A DNA stretch of 64,000 nucleotides from JAPLST01 sp964397565 (lineage in GTDB: Bacteria; Auribacterota; UBA3054; JAPLST01): the NCBI GenBank assembly GCA_964397565.1, contig CAYNJC010000020.1:15507-79506 (forward strand), given 5' to 3'. The stretch's first letter is position 1. Each line of letters begins with the position of its first letter. Under the pieces are notes generated by a model, which was not told the origin of the DNA, made no database searches, and saw nothing but the letters and a program-made list of their open reading frames with translations. Below are positions 51,396-59,869 of this stretch, one piece after another. The position numbers were made by a program, and so were the translations under genes.

Positions 51396-52670
51396 TCATT
51401 TCCCGGCACCTTCTTCCAGGGCTTTAATTTCGAGTCCTTCAATCTCCTGCAAGGTCTTGCCGGCGATGCCCTGCATATCGCCATACATCCCAACGGTGGC
51501 TTGCATGACCCGCTCAATCTGTTCGTCGCGTTTGGCCCACTGCTTGGTTATGGCCTTCTTTTCCTTATCGAGGTCTTCCTTCATGCTTGAGAAGGCCTCA
51601 ACGATGGCCTGAACACGCAGACGGAAGCGAGGGCCGGTCAGATATGAGTAAACCATTTCCATTTTCGTCTGCTGGCCTTCGGAAGCCTGACGCGCCATAG
51701 ACAATTCTATTAAAGATTGGCGCAGCATGATCGCAACCGGGATGGCGACCCTTGGATGGATGACCCAAACTCCATCTACCAAATCGAACGACTCGACCTC
51801 TTTGGGAAGGGCTTGCGTGACCAACACAGAAATCTCCGCTTTGGCGGCCCGCTGGTCGTCGCGCAGTTTCGCAAGCCAACCGTCGCTCCAGTTCTTGGTG
51901 CGCTTGGACTCCCAGAGGATTGTGCCACAGGTTTGACCGAGTGGCCCGTGAATGCGCTGGAGCGCGTCGCCGCCGTGTTCACCCTTGGGCACGGGCTCAA
52001 TCGTGTCGCGCGGGAACTTGGCCCGAAGTAGTGATTCCAGTTCCAGTTCCTGAACCTCTCCCTGCAACTGCTGCGAACCCTGCTCGGCCCGTCGCTTTAG
52101 ATCCTCAATTTGTTTCTGCATTGAGGTGATTGTCTGTTCTTTCTCAGCAACCTTTAATTTCAATTCGTCCTCGGCCTCCTTGCGCGCCTGTACGCGGGTT
52201 GCGTTCAGGCCTTGTTGAATTCGCTTTTCAACAGTCAGGTCGAGTTCGCGCTTGGCGTCATCTAGTTCCCGCTGTTTCTTGATTATTTCCGCCTGTGCTT
52301 TCTGCGCCTCCGCGAGTTTTTCGTCACGGACTTTCAGAACTTCCTGGAGATCCGCGATCTCCTTGGTCTTCTGGTCAAGGTCGGTGGATAGCGCGAGTTT
52401 GGCCTTCTTTGATTCCTCTGCGGCAATCTTGACCCGCTCCTGTTTCAATTTCTCGGCGACTTGGTCGTCGAGCGTCTCCCGGGCCTTCGCGATGTCTGCC
52501 TCGCGTTCGCGCAGAGCGGTCTCGCGCTTGGCCATGTCGGCGTCCTTTTGCGTCAGACGTTTCTCATAGTCGCGACGGATTGACTCGACAAGCGGTGCCG
52601 CCAAAGATTCCGTGAGCTTGATCTTGGTCCCGCATTTTGGGCAAATGATGGTCGGTTCGGTGGCGCTCAT
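51396..52670 (-). CDS. DUF2130 coiled-coil protein with nuclease-like core
   Basis: 424 residues. An N-terminal knuckle CPKCGTKIKL (Cys10, Cys13) is followed by a long coiled coil (about 30-210) and the DUF2130 core (LESLLRAKFPRDTIEPVPKG, then GTILWESKRTKNWSDGWLAK). The spacing of Asp in GGDALQRI and E-x-K in WESKR resembles a PD-(D/E)xK nuclease active site; this is an inference. The C-terminal 45 residues are duplicated in the small gene at 50614. Its start overlaps the upstream gene as ATGA. DUF2130 proteins are often found near restriction systems but have no settled function. Confidence 0.75.
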   Translation of the reverse strand: MSATEPTIICPKCGTKIKLTESLAAPLVESIRRDYEKRLTQKDADMAKRETALREREADIAKARETLDDQVAEKLKQERVKIAAEESKKAKLALSTDLDQKTKEIADLQEVLKVRDEKLAEAQKAQAEIIKKQRELDDAKRELDLTVEKRIQQGLNATRVQARKEAEDELKLKVAEKEQTITSMQKQIEDLKRRAEQGSQQLQGEVQELELESLLRAKFPRDTIEPVPKGEHGGDALQRIHGPLGQTCGTILWESKRTKNWSDGWLAKLRDDQRAAKAEISVLVTQALPKEVESFDLVDGVWVIHPRVAIPVAIMLRQSLIELSMARQASEGQQTKMEMVYSYLTGPRFRLRVQAIVEAFSSMKEDLDKEKKAITKQWAKRDEQIERVMQATVGMYGDMQGIAGKTLQEIEGLEIKALEEGAGK

Positions 52671-53053
52671 GACGTCACGTCCAAATGCCCGCGTTTGTCG
52701 GGGCCAACGCGACGAAGCCGTCCAGCGGCCTTCAACATGGCCATCTGCTTCTTGACGGCACGCGATGTCAATCCCAGGATGGCGGCAATGTCTTTTGCGC
52801 TGGCTGTTTCGCGTTTGATGAGTAGACTCAGGATCTTCTCTGAACTTTTCTCCGCACTCAGCCGCGCCCCTTTTGGCTCCTCCCGCCGGGTACCGGCCAC
52901 GTTCACTCGGAAGATGACCACGGCCGAAGGGCCTACTTCCGCGAACTCCGGCGGACGGATGCCTGCCGCGCGGAACTGATCAGCGGCGTCCCAGAGTCGG
53001 CGTTCCGCAACGTCTGTGTCGGCATTGTTCCCTTTCTGTGCAATCCACTGCAT
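52667..53053 (-). CDS. Helix-turn-helix protein with HsdM-like N-terminal fragment
   Basis: 128 residues, first gene of the operon. Residues of about 12-28 (DVAERRLWDAADQFRA) resemble the N-terminal LWxAADxLRxN stretch of type I methyltransferase HsdM. The next part (GIRPPEFAEVGPSAVVIFRV) resembles the C-terminal part of AlbA_2/Schlafen-type proteins, and the rest is a winged helix (SAKDIAAILGLTSRAVKKQM). It therefore looks like a chimera or remnant that may now act as a regulator. ATGA overlap with DUF2130. Confidence 0.55.
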   Translation of the reverse strand: MQWIAQKGNNADTDVAERRLWDAADQFRAAGIRPPEFAEVGPSAVVIFRVNVAGTRREEPKGARLSAEKSSEKILSLLIKRETASAKDIAAILGLTSRAVKKQMAMLKAAGRLRRVGPDKRGHLDVTS

Positions 53054-53082
53054 GGCATACCTGCGTGTTCTTAATGAATGGA

Positions 53083-53111
53083 ATTATAGCAAAAGCTGCC
53101 TGCATTGGCAA
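53083..53111 (-). promoter_or_regulatory. Promoter of the defence operon
   Basis: On the minus strand TTGCCA (53111-53106), 17 bp, TATAAT (53088-53083), leader about 23 nt. It is the only strong promoter seen between 42.6 and 53.1 kb on this strand. Confidence 0.75.
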
Positions 53112-53618
53112 TGTGCGTTGATGGGTCATGCCTCGATGCGGCGGTAGCCTTCGGCGTTGCGGTCGAAGACCTCGATCAGGTGCAGCAGTTTGTCGGGTGC
53201 CGGCATTGCTTTATGACCTTTGATGACAATGTACAGAGAAAGTATAGCCAGACGCGGCGGAAAAGGCAAGGACGCCGGGCGCGCCAGGCGTGTTCTCATT
53301 CAATCTCATTCACCCACGATCCCGCCGGCGGCGGGATCGTGGGTGTCTCTGCAATCTCCCTGCGGCGTCCTCGCCGTACCGCCGGCGGCGGGATCGTGGG
53401 GGTCTCTGCAATCTCCCTGCGGCGTCCTCGCCGTACCGTCAGCGGCGGGACGGCTGGAAGCCACTTCTACGGGAATTTCTTTCGCAACGAAACAAAGTAA
53501 GGTGCAGCGCCGGTCTTCTTCGTGTCCTTCGTGACCTTCGTGGTGAGATGTGCTGTGACTGCGACAAGCCAACGAGCCGAGACGGCTCGTCTACGACAAG
53601 CGTTGCACGTCACGGTCT
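53112..53618. repeat. Spacer with 57-bp tandem repeat
   Basis: No gene supported. 53324-53380 and 53381-53437 are tandem 57-bp units differing by one base, followed by a partial third unit (53438-53450). Each contains a GCCGGCGGCGGGATC half of a palindrome whose mate CCCACGATCCCGCC lies at 53313-53326. The unit length is a multiple of three, so open frames here are artefacts. Confidence 0.75.
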
Positions 53619-55691
53619 TCATTGCTTCGGCGCCGGCAGGGTTTCGACTAGTTCGCTTTCGAGGCCCGCCTCGCCAATGCTGGAAACGGCAAAGCGGTTG
53701 GCCTTCGAGAACCAATAACAGTCTTCAACCATGGAGGCCTTGAGGTCCACGGTGCACTCGAACGTTTCGGGGTTCAAAGTAGCGACGGGCTGCCAGGGGC
53801 GTTCATTGAGTCCGTCGCTGGAGATGCGGCGATAGACGCGGTAGCCGATGGCGCGATCGAGGTACTGGCGTTCGCGCTTGACGGGTGGGGCCGACCACGT
53901 CACCGTGACATGGTTCTCGTCCGCCTGCACCGCCTTGACGTTGGCCGGCGGCAGCGGCGAGCTGGTTGAGCCGTACGGCGTTTTGTAGGTAAACTCGAGC
54001 CGGTCTTTCTGCCCGCGGAACCAGGCGACGCCCACGTCGTAAATCTCGATCCAGTACCAGCAGGGCCGATTGTACTTGGTTACTTGCACGAGCATGTCGC
54101 CGCGCTCGCCGCAGACGTTGATGTTGCCAAACGGATTGGGCTGGCGGTGGAAGCCGTTGAGCGTGCGCACTTCCTTGACCGGGCGGTTGGGCAGGCGCAG
54201 GAGGCCGCTCGCGTCCGTGGTGCCGACGATCACAGGGTCTTTCGACACCGGCTTGCTCCAGTCGCCGTCCTCGATCACGGGAAAGTATTTGACGCCGTGG
54301 TCTTCGCCGGGCGGCTGGTCTTTGGCTACTGCGCAGCCGCGCTGGAAAATCTCGATCTTGGCGTCGGGCACGGCCTGGCCGTTGACGTCCGTAATGCGCA
54401 GAAAAATCTCGCGCGGGATCGCGAAATAGTAGTCGCCAAAATAGCCGCGCGGCTTGTCCCACGTCATGTTGAAATAGCCCGCGTCCACTTCGGAGAAAAT
54501 GTTGTCGCCGTGCCAGTGCATCATTGTGCCCGGATGGGTCATGAAGTGCGAGATCTGGTCGCCGTTGTCCGGCATGCTATGCCCGTCGGGTTGCGAGGGC
54601 TCGCGGCTGTAATCGAGGAAATACCAGTCGGTCAGGCCGAGTTGGTGGCCGAGTTCGTGGGGCAGCGACCATTCGGTGGTGTCGCGCGCGTTGGCCTCCG
54701 GTATTTTCCCGACCGGGCCCCAGGACCAGGCGCCCTGGCAATAGGAAATGCCGTCCGGCGAAGTCAGGTTGCGCTCTTTCTCAACATCGTCGGCATAGAC
54801 AATGCGGTCGAGCCGGACGCGGGCCTTGATCCCCTCCGGCGCTGCCGGGAAGATCGAGGCTTGGAACAGCGTGTTCATCACGTCCACGTGCCAGCGATAG
54901 TAATCCTCAAAGGAGAACGTGCCGACGGACGTGCGGATCTGATGCCAGGCCGCCACGCAGCTCTTGTCCGCGATGAAAACATAGCCCCAGGCCCACAGCG
55001 GGTCCGTGCCGGAGTTGTTGTTGATCGATATCTCCTTTTGATCGGTAATCACCTTGAAGGTCACATGATGGCAACCGGCCTGCCACTTCCACGGCAAGGC
55101 GAAGGTGGTTTCCTCCATTTCACCGAGGACCTTGGCGCACGTGCCGTCCGCGACCTTCTGCTTGTCGATCAACCATTCGTACTGGAAGGGCGCGGCGGGC
55201 TTGAAGCCCACGTTCTTGACGTGGGCGGTCAGGGCAATAGTCTCGCCGGGCTGATAGGCGAGGCGGAGCGGTGCCGCGACGACTTCGGGCTCGAGCGCGG
55301 CGCGTTCACCGATGTTCGACAGCGCGGCCGCACCACCCAGCACCGGCCGGCCGAAAGTGTCATACTGTACCACGCCGTGCAGGCCGGCCAGCTTCGGGTT
55401 CATTTCAATGAAGGTGACGGATAAGTCGGGCAGCGGGACGTGTGCGTCCCAGGAAGCGTCGCGCAGCCGCTGCAGGTTCTTCACGCGGCTCGCCGGAAGT
55501 ACTTTGGCGGGACCGCCCACCGCGTCCAGCGAATCCCAGACCAGCAGGCGGATGCCTTCGCTGCGCGCAAAGACGCCGCTTTGCACCGTGCCGTCGGTGA
55601 GCGTCAGAATATCTGCGCGGAGCGGAAGCGCCAGGAGCAGACTGTAGAAGAACGCGAGGGTTGTGTTGCGAGTGGCGAGCGCGGCGGTCAT
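53619..55691 (-). CDS. Secreted M6-like metallopeptidase with CARDB-like and FN3-like domains, copy 2
   Basis: 690 residues, full-length paralogue of the gene at 36666 with the same order: signal peptide (TTLAFFYSLLLALPLRA), short N-terminal region (ILTLTDGTV), CARDB-like domain (IALTAHVKNVGF), HELGHQLGLTDW (His345, Glu346, His349), and a C-terminal FN3-like domain (HVTVTWSAPP..YRVYRR). The catalytic surroundings are strongly conserved, so both are probably active. The ATG at 55691 has GGAG upstream. An own promoter is at 55757-55785. Confidence 0.78.
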   Translation of the reverse strand: MTAALATRNTTLAFFYSLLLALPLRADILTLTDGTVQSGVFARSEGIRLLVWDSLDAVGGPAKVLPASRVKNLQRLRDASWDAHVPLPDLSVTFIEMNPKLAGLHGVVQYDTFGRPVLGGAAALSNIGERAALEPEVVAAPLRLAYQPGETIALTAHVKNVGFKPAAPFQYEWLIDKQKVADGTCAKVLGEMEETTFALPWKWQAGCHHVTFKVITDQKEISINNNSGTDPLWAWGYVFIADKSCVAAWHQIRTSVGTFSFEDYYRWHVDVMNTLFQASIFPAAPEGIKARVRLDRIVYADDVEKERNLTSPDGISYCQGAWSWGPVGKIPEANARDTTEWSLPHELGHQLGLTDWYFLDYSREPSQPDGHSMPDNGDQISHFMTHPGTMMHWHGDNIFSEVDAGYFNMTWDKPRGYFGDYYFAIPREIFLRITDVNGQAVPDAKIEIFQRGCAVAKDQPPGEDHGVKYFPVIEDGDWSKPVSKDPVIVGTTDASGLLRLPNRPVKEVRTLNGFHRQPNPFGNINVCGERGDMLVQVTKYNRPCWYWIEIYDVGVAWFRGQKDRLEFTYKTPYGSTSSPLPPANVKAVQADENHVTVTWSAPPVKRERQYLDRAIGYRVYRRISSDGLNERPWQPVATLNPETFECTVDLKASMVEDCYWFSKANRFAVSSIGEAGLESELVETLPAPKQ

Positions 55692-55756
55692 TCCGGACTC
55701 CGGGGTTGAGATGTTAGGCGGCGCAGCGGACAAGCAGTCGGCAACGTCGCGCTGGC

Positions 55757-55785
55757 ATTTTATCACAAGGCCGCCCGGAAGTCAA
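55757..55785 (-). promoter_or_regulatory. Promoter of M6-like peptidase copy 2
   Basis: On the minus strand TTGACT (55785-55780), 17 bp, TAAAAT (55762-55757), leader about 60 nt. Confidence 0.7.
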
Positions 55786-55801
55786 AACCATGTTATAGAC
55801 A

Positions 55802-56033
55802 CTCTGAAATTCCGATATAAGCAAATGCCCTAATATGGCGTGATGATGCGGCAGCGTCTGGCTGTAGGAACTTGAGTCCCGCCATAGGCGCGGATCAGGG
55901 ACGTTGAGTGTGAGCGCGGCTCGGAGCGCCGCGACCATCCGCGCCGATGGCGGGACTGGCCAAAGACCAGCAGGTAAGCGCGGCAGTGTCTGGCAAATTC
56001 GGGTGGCATGTCCTTAATAGCGGAATTTCAGAG
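55802..56033. mobile_element. Second inverted-repeat element related to 13271-13509
   Basis: The ends are CTCTGAAATTCCG and its exact reverse complement; the similarity of the ends continues imperfectly for about 27 bp (TATAAG..AAATGCC). The interior differs from the first copy and holds GTCCCGCC..GCGCGGAT and its inverse ATCCGCGC..GGCGGGAC. No target duplication is seen, so it is older or rearranged. Confidence 0.6.
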
Positions 56034-56049
56034 CAGGCACAGCGCCAGT

Positions 56050-56079
56050 TTTACTTTGTGGATGTGGCTATGCTATAAT
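56050..56079 (+). promoter_or_regulatory. Promoter of the beta-mannosidase operon
   Basis: TTTACT (56050-56055), 18 bp, TATAAT (56074-56079) preceded by TGC (extended -10). The predicted start near 56086 leaves only about 8 nt before ATG 56094. Confidence 0.65.
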
Positions 56080-56093
56080 CACTGCGTTTGGAC

Positions 56094-58586
56094 ATGACTA
56101 CAATGCACATACTATCACTCAACGGTGCGTGGCACGTGCGCCGATGCGGCACGTCGAACACGTATGCCGCGCGTGTGCCGGGCTGCGTGCATGAGGATTT
56201 GCTGCGCGCTGGCGCAATTGCGGATCCCTATTTCCGCGACAATGAAGTCAAGCAGCAGTGGATCGGCGCGGCAGACTGGGAGTACACGCGTACGTTTGAC
56301 GTACCGGCGCCGCTGCTGGCCTGCGCGCGTGTGCTGCTCGAGTGCGACGGGTTGGACACGTTTGCGACCATCACGCTCAACGGGCGGCAGATCGCGCGCA
56401 CAGACAATATGTTCCGCACTTGGCGCGTCGATGTGAAAAGTGCCGTGCGCGCAGGCCGCAACACGATTGCGATACGCTTTGCCAGCGTGCTGCCGTACAT
56501 GCGCCAGCGCGAGCGACAGCGCTCGATGAAAGGTGTGCACAATGCTGCGCATGAATCGTATGGCCGCGCCTACGTGCGCAAGATGCAATGCGATTTTGGC
56601 TGGGACTGGGGCCCGGTGTTGGTGACCTGCGGCATCTTCCGCGCGCTGCGCGTGGTGGCCTATGACATTGCGCGACTCGACGATGTGCTGGTGCAACAAG
56701 AGCACGCGCGCGGCGCGGTGACACTGGCCGTGCGCGCGACGGTGGCGACCGCGCGCCGGACGGCAGACCTGCAGGCGCACGTGTGCGTGCGGCAAGGCCG
56801 CCGGGTAGTGGCCGAAGCGACCGTGCCAGTCGCGCGCGGCGTGGCGCACGCCCGGCTGCGCATTGCGGAACCGGCACTGTGGTGGCCGCGCGGGCTGGGC
56901 GCGCAACCGTTATACACCGTCACGGTCGAGCTGCACGCTGCGCACGGCGCGGCGCTGGATGCGTGGGCGCGCAAGATTGGTTTGCGCACGTTGCGTGTGC
57001 GGTGCAAGCACGACAAATGGGGCGAATCGTTTTACTTCGAGGCCAACGGTGTACCCTTTTTCGCCAAAGGCGCGAACTGGATTCCGGCCGATGCAATCTA
57101 TACCCGCGTGTCGCGCGAGCACTACCGCATGCTGCTGCGCAGCGCCGTGGACGCCAACATGAACATGCTGCGCGTCTGGGGCGGCGGTTATTATGAAGAT
57201 GACGCGTTTTACGAATTGTGCGATCAACTGGGCCTGTGCGTCTGGCAGGACTGCATGTTTGCCTGCAGTAAGTATCCGTACGAAGATCGTGCGTTTGTCG
57301 AAAACGTGCGTGCGGAACTGGCGGACAATGTGCGCCGTCTGCGGCATCACGCGTGTCTCGCCCTGTGGTGCGGCAACAACGAGTTGGAGTATGATTGGAT
57401 TGGCTTGGGCAAGGATGAAGTGTCACACTACCGGCGCTTCTTTGATGTGCTGGTGCCGCGCGTGATTGCGCGGCAGGATCCGCAACGGGATTACTGGCCT
57501 GGCAGTCCGCACACGCCCGGCGCGCACCGCAAGCAACCCGACGAACCGACGCGCGGCGACGCCCATCTGTGGAGTGTCTGGCACGGGCGTCAACCGTTTG
57601 AATGGTATCGCACGGCCCATCACCGCTTTGTCAGCGAATTTGGTTTTCAGAGTTTTCCGGAGCCGGCGACGGTTGCCGCATTCACCCAGCCGGGCGATCG
57701 CGCGGTCAACTCGCGCATCATGGATTTGCACCAGCGCTCGCAGATTGGCAATGCGGCCATCATGCAATACATGCTGGATTGGTTCGCCATGCCACTCGGC
57801 TTTGAAAATGCCGCCTGGCTGAGCCAGATTCAACAAGGGCTCGCCATCAAATACGCGGTTGAGCATTGGCGGCGGCTGGTGCCGCGCTGCATGGGCGCGC
57901 TGTACTGGCAACTCAACGATTGCTGGCCGGTCGCAAGTTGGGCCTCGATTGATTTCCACGGGCGCTGGAAGGCGCTGCAGTACATGGCCCGCAAGTTCTT
58001 CGCGCCGGTGCTGGTCTCGGGCATTGAGAACGCGGCCGACGGCACGGTGGCCGTGCATGTCAGCAACGATCAGCGCAGCGCGCTGCGTGCCACGCTGGCC
58101 TGGCGCGTCACCAGCGTGGCCGGTGCGACGCTGGACGAAGGACGCATGCCCATCACGACGCCGCCCGGCGCGGCCCGCCAAGTGACAATCCTCAACCTAA
58201 AACGGCTGGTTGACAAACATGGTAGCGATGCACTGCTCGTGTGGCTGCATGTGCGGAAGGGGACGAGCGTGCTGGCGGAGAATCTGGTGCATTTCGAGCG
58301 CCCGCGCCACCTATGCTTGTGCAATCCGCGCCTGACGGTTACCACGCAGCAGGTCGGGCCGCAGGCGTTTGACGTAACAATTGGCGCGCGGCATCCGGCG
58401 TTGTGGGTCTGGCTTGAGGTCGGCGATCTCGCCGCGCGCGTTACGGATAGCTTCTTCTGCATGCCACGGCACGAGCAGGTGTGCGTGCGCATCACCGTTG
58501 CCACCCCGTTGCGGCTGGCTGAATTCCGCCGGCATCTGCGGGTGCGCAGCATTTGGGATACGTGTGAGCATGCCTCTGTTCGTTAA
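56094..58586 (+). CDS. Beta-mannosidase, glycoside hydrolase family 2
   Basis: 830 residues, normal for GH2 beta-mannosidases. It removes beta-1,4-mannose from the non-reducing ends of manno-oligosaccharides. N-terminal jelly-roll (LNGAWHVRRC, RVPGCVHEDLLRAG, CDGLDTFATITLNG), then immunoglobulin-like domains, then a TIM barrel. The acid/base Glu430 is in LWCGNNELEYDW and the nucleophile Glu515 in HRFVSEFGFQSFP. No signal peptide is visible, so it is probably cytoplasmic on imported sugars. ATG 56094 is preferred (56103 possible). Its last 17 nt overlap trpF. Confidence 0.93.
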   Translation: MTTMHILSLNGAWHVRRCGTSNTYAARVPGCVHEDLLRAGAIADPYFRDNEVKQQWIGAADWEYTRTFDVPAPLLACARVLLECDGLDTFATITLNGRQIARTDNMFRTWRVDVKSAVRAGRNTIAIRFASVLPYMRQRERQRSMKGVHNAAHESYGRAYVRKMQCDFGWDWGPVLVTCGIFRALRVVAYDIARLDDVLVQQEHARGAVTLAVRATVATARRTADLQAHVCVRQGRRVVAEATVPVARGVAHARLRIAEPALWWPRGLGAQPLYTVTVELHAAHGAALDAWARKIGLRTLRVRCKHDKWGESFYFEANGVPFFAKGANWIPADAIYTRVSREHYRMLLRSAVDANMNMLRVWGGGYYEDDAFYELCDQLGLCVWQDCMFACSKYPYEDRAFVENVRAELADNVRRLRHHACLALWCGNNELEYDWIGLGKDEVSHYRRFFDVLVPRVIARQDPQRDYWPGSPHTPGAHRKQPDEPTRGDAHLWSVWHGRQPFEWYRTAHHRFVSEFGFQSFPEPATVAAFTQPGDRAVNSRIMDLHQRSQIGNAAIMQYMLDWFAMPLGFENAAWLSQIQQGLAIKYAVEHWRRLVPRCMGALYWQLNDCWPVASWASIDFHGRWKALQYMARKFFAPVLVSGIENAADGTVAVHVSNDQRSALRATLAWRVTSVAGATLDEGRMPITTPPGAARQVTILNLKRLVDKHGSDALLVWLHVRKGTSVLAENLVHFERPRHLCLCNPRLTVTTQQVGPQAFDVTIGARHPALWVWLEVGDLAARVTDSFFCMPRHEQVCVRITVATPLRLAEFRRHLRVRSIWDTCEHASVR

Positions 58587-59205
58587 AATCTGCGGGATCA
58601 CGTCGGTGGACGACGCGCATGCGGCGCTGGATTGCGGCGTCGATGCGCTCGGCTTGAATTTCTACGCGCCGTCGCCGCGCTGTGTTGCCGTGGCGCGCGC
58701 AACCGAAATTACGAACGCGATCGGCACACGGGCGCTAAAAGTCGGCGTGTTTGTCAATGCAAGCTATGAAGAAATTACGGCGATTGACGCGGCGGTCGGC
58801 CTGGATTTGATTCAACTGCATGGTGACGAGCCCGCCAAACTGTGCGCGCGCTGGCCGGGCCGCGTCATCAAAGCGTGTCGTCTTCAAACGACAAAAAATG
58901 TCGATTGTCTGGCCGACTATGCGGGCGTACGCATGCTGTTGCTGGATGCGGCGGTGGGCGGTGCGTACGGCGGCACGGGTGTGCGCGCCGATTGGCAGCT
59001 GGCACGCACGGCGAAACGGCATGGCGTGCCGGTGCTGCTGGCCGGCGGCCTGACGCCGGAAAATGTGGCGGACGCGGTGCGAGTGGTCGCGCCGTTTGGC
59101 GTGGATACGGCCAGCGGTGTGGAAAGCGCGCCGGGTCGCAAGGACGCGAGCAAGATGCAAGCATTTGTTGCAGCAGCGCGGGCGGCGGGCGATGCCTGCG
59201 TTTGA
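58570..59205 (+). CDS. trpF: Phosphoribosylanthranilate isomerase
   Basis: Third step of tryptophan synthesis: phosphoribosylanthranilate to CdRP by Amadori rearrangement. 211 residues, typical. VKICGITSVDDA at the N-terminus carries the catalytic Cys; the later GADALGLNF-like strand (DALGLNFYAPSPR), VGVFVN, LIQLHGDE and the catalytic-Asp region LLLDAAVGGAYGGTG are all present, as are LAGGLTPENV and GVDTASGVES. It overlaps both neighbours (17 and 14 nt). No other trp gene is nearby. Confidence 0.95.
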   Translation: MPLFVKICGITSVDDAHAALDCGVDALGLNFYAPSPRCVAVARATEITNAIGTRALKVGVFVNASYEEITAIDAAVGLDLIQLHGDEPAKLCARWPGRVIKACRLQTTKNVDCLADYAGVRMLLLDAAVGGAYGGTGVRADWQLARTAKRHGVPVLLAGGLTPENVADAVRVVAPFGVDTASGVESAPGRKDASKMQAFVAAARAAGDACV

Positions 59206-59869
59206 GGTGCTGGACTGGGGCCTGCGGCCGTATCGCGCGGCGCAGGCGGCGATGACGGCGCTGCTGCACGAGCGCATCGCCGGCAGCCGCGCGGACACCC
59301 TGGTTCTGGTTGAACATCCACCCGTCTTGACCATTGGCCGGCAGGGGAGTCGCGCCAATATTCTGGTGGCCGACGAGGTGCTGCAACAGCGCGGCATCGC
59401 AGTGCTCGAGGTCGAGCGCGGCGGCGATATTACCTTTCACGGGCCGGGCCAGTTGGTTGCCTACCCGATTTTCCATTTGCCGCCCGGGCACCGAAATGTG
59501 AAAGCATTTCTGCACCTGATCGAAGGCGTCATCGTGACGGTCTGCCGCCAGTGTGGCGCGCCGGCCTGCACGATTGCGGGGCTGACCGGCGTGTGGATCG
59601 GCGCGGGCGATGTCGGCGAACAACGCGCGGCGTGGGGCGGTGAGAAAAAAGTCGCCTCACTGGGTCTGGCGTTCAAGGCCTGGACCAGCTATCACGGCGT
59701 GGCGTTGAATGTCAATTGCGATCTGACGCCGTTTGCCTTCATCAATCTATGTGGATTGAAAGGCAAGCAGGCGATCAACCTGAATGACGCGACGCCGCAG
59801 CCCGTGGCGATGGCGCGCGTCAAGACCATGTTCGTCGAAACATTTCACCAAGTCTGGAAGAGCGCATGA
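59192..59869 (+). CDS. lipB: Lipoyl(octanoyl) transferase
   Basis: Transfers octanoate from acyl carrier protein to lipoyl domains. 225 residues. Family motifs: LVLVEHPPVLTIGRQG (near 37-52), RGGDITFHGPGQLVAYPIF (near 78-96), EKKVASLGLAFKAWTSYHG with the catalytic Lys (near 152-170), and the FINLCGLKG block with the catalytic Cys (near 187). The ATG at 59192 lies inside the end of trpF; the stop overlaps mazG as ATGA. LipA is not in the window. Confidence 0.95.
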   Translation: MPAFEVLDWGLRPYRAAQAAMTALLHERIAGSRADTLVLVEHPPVLTIGRQGSRANILVADEVLQQRGIAVLEVERGGDITFHGPGQLVAYPIFHLPPGHRNVKAFLHLIEGVIVTVCRQCGAPACTIAGLTGVWIGAGDVGEQRAAWGGEKKVASLGLAFKAWTSYHGVALNVNCDLTPFAFINLCGLKGKQAINLNDATPQPVAMARVKTMFVETFHQVWKSA

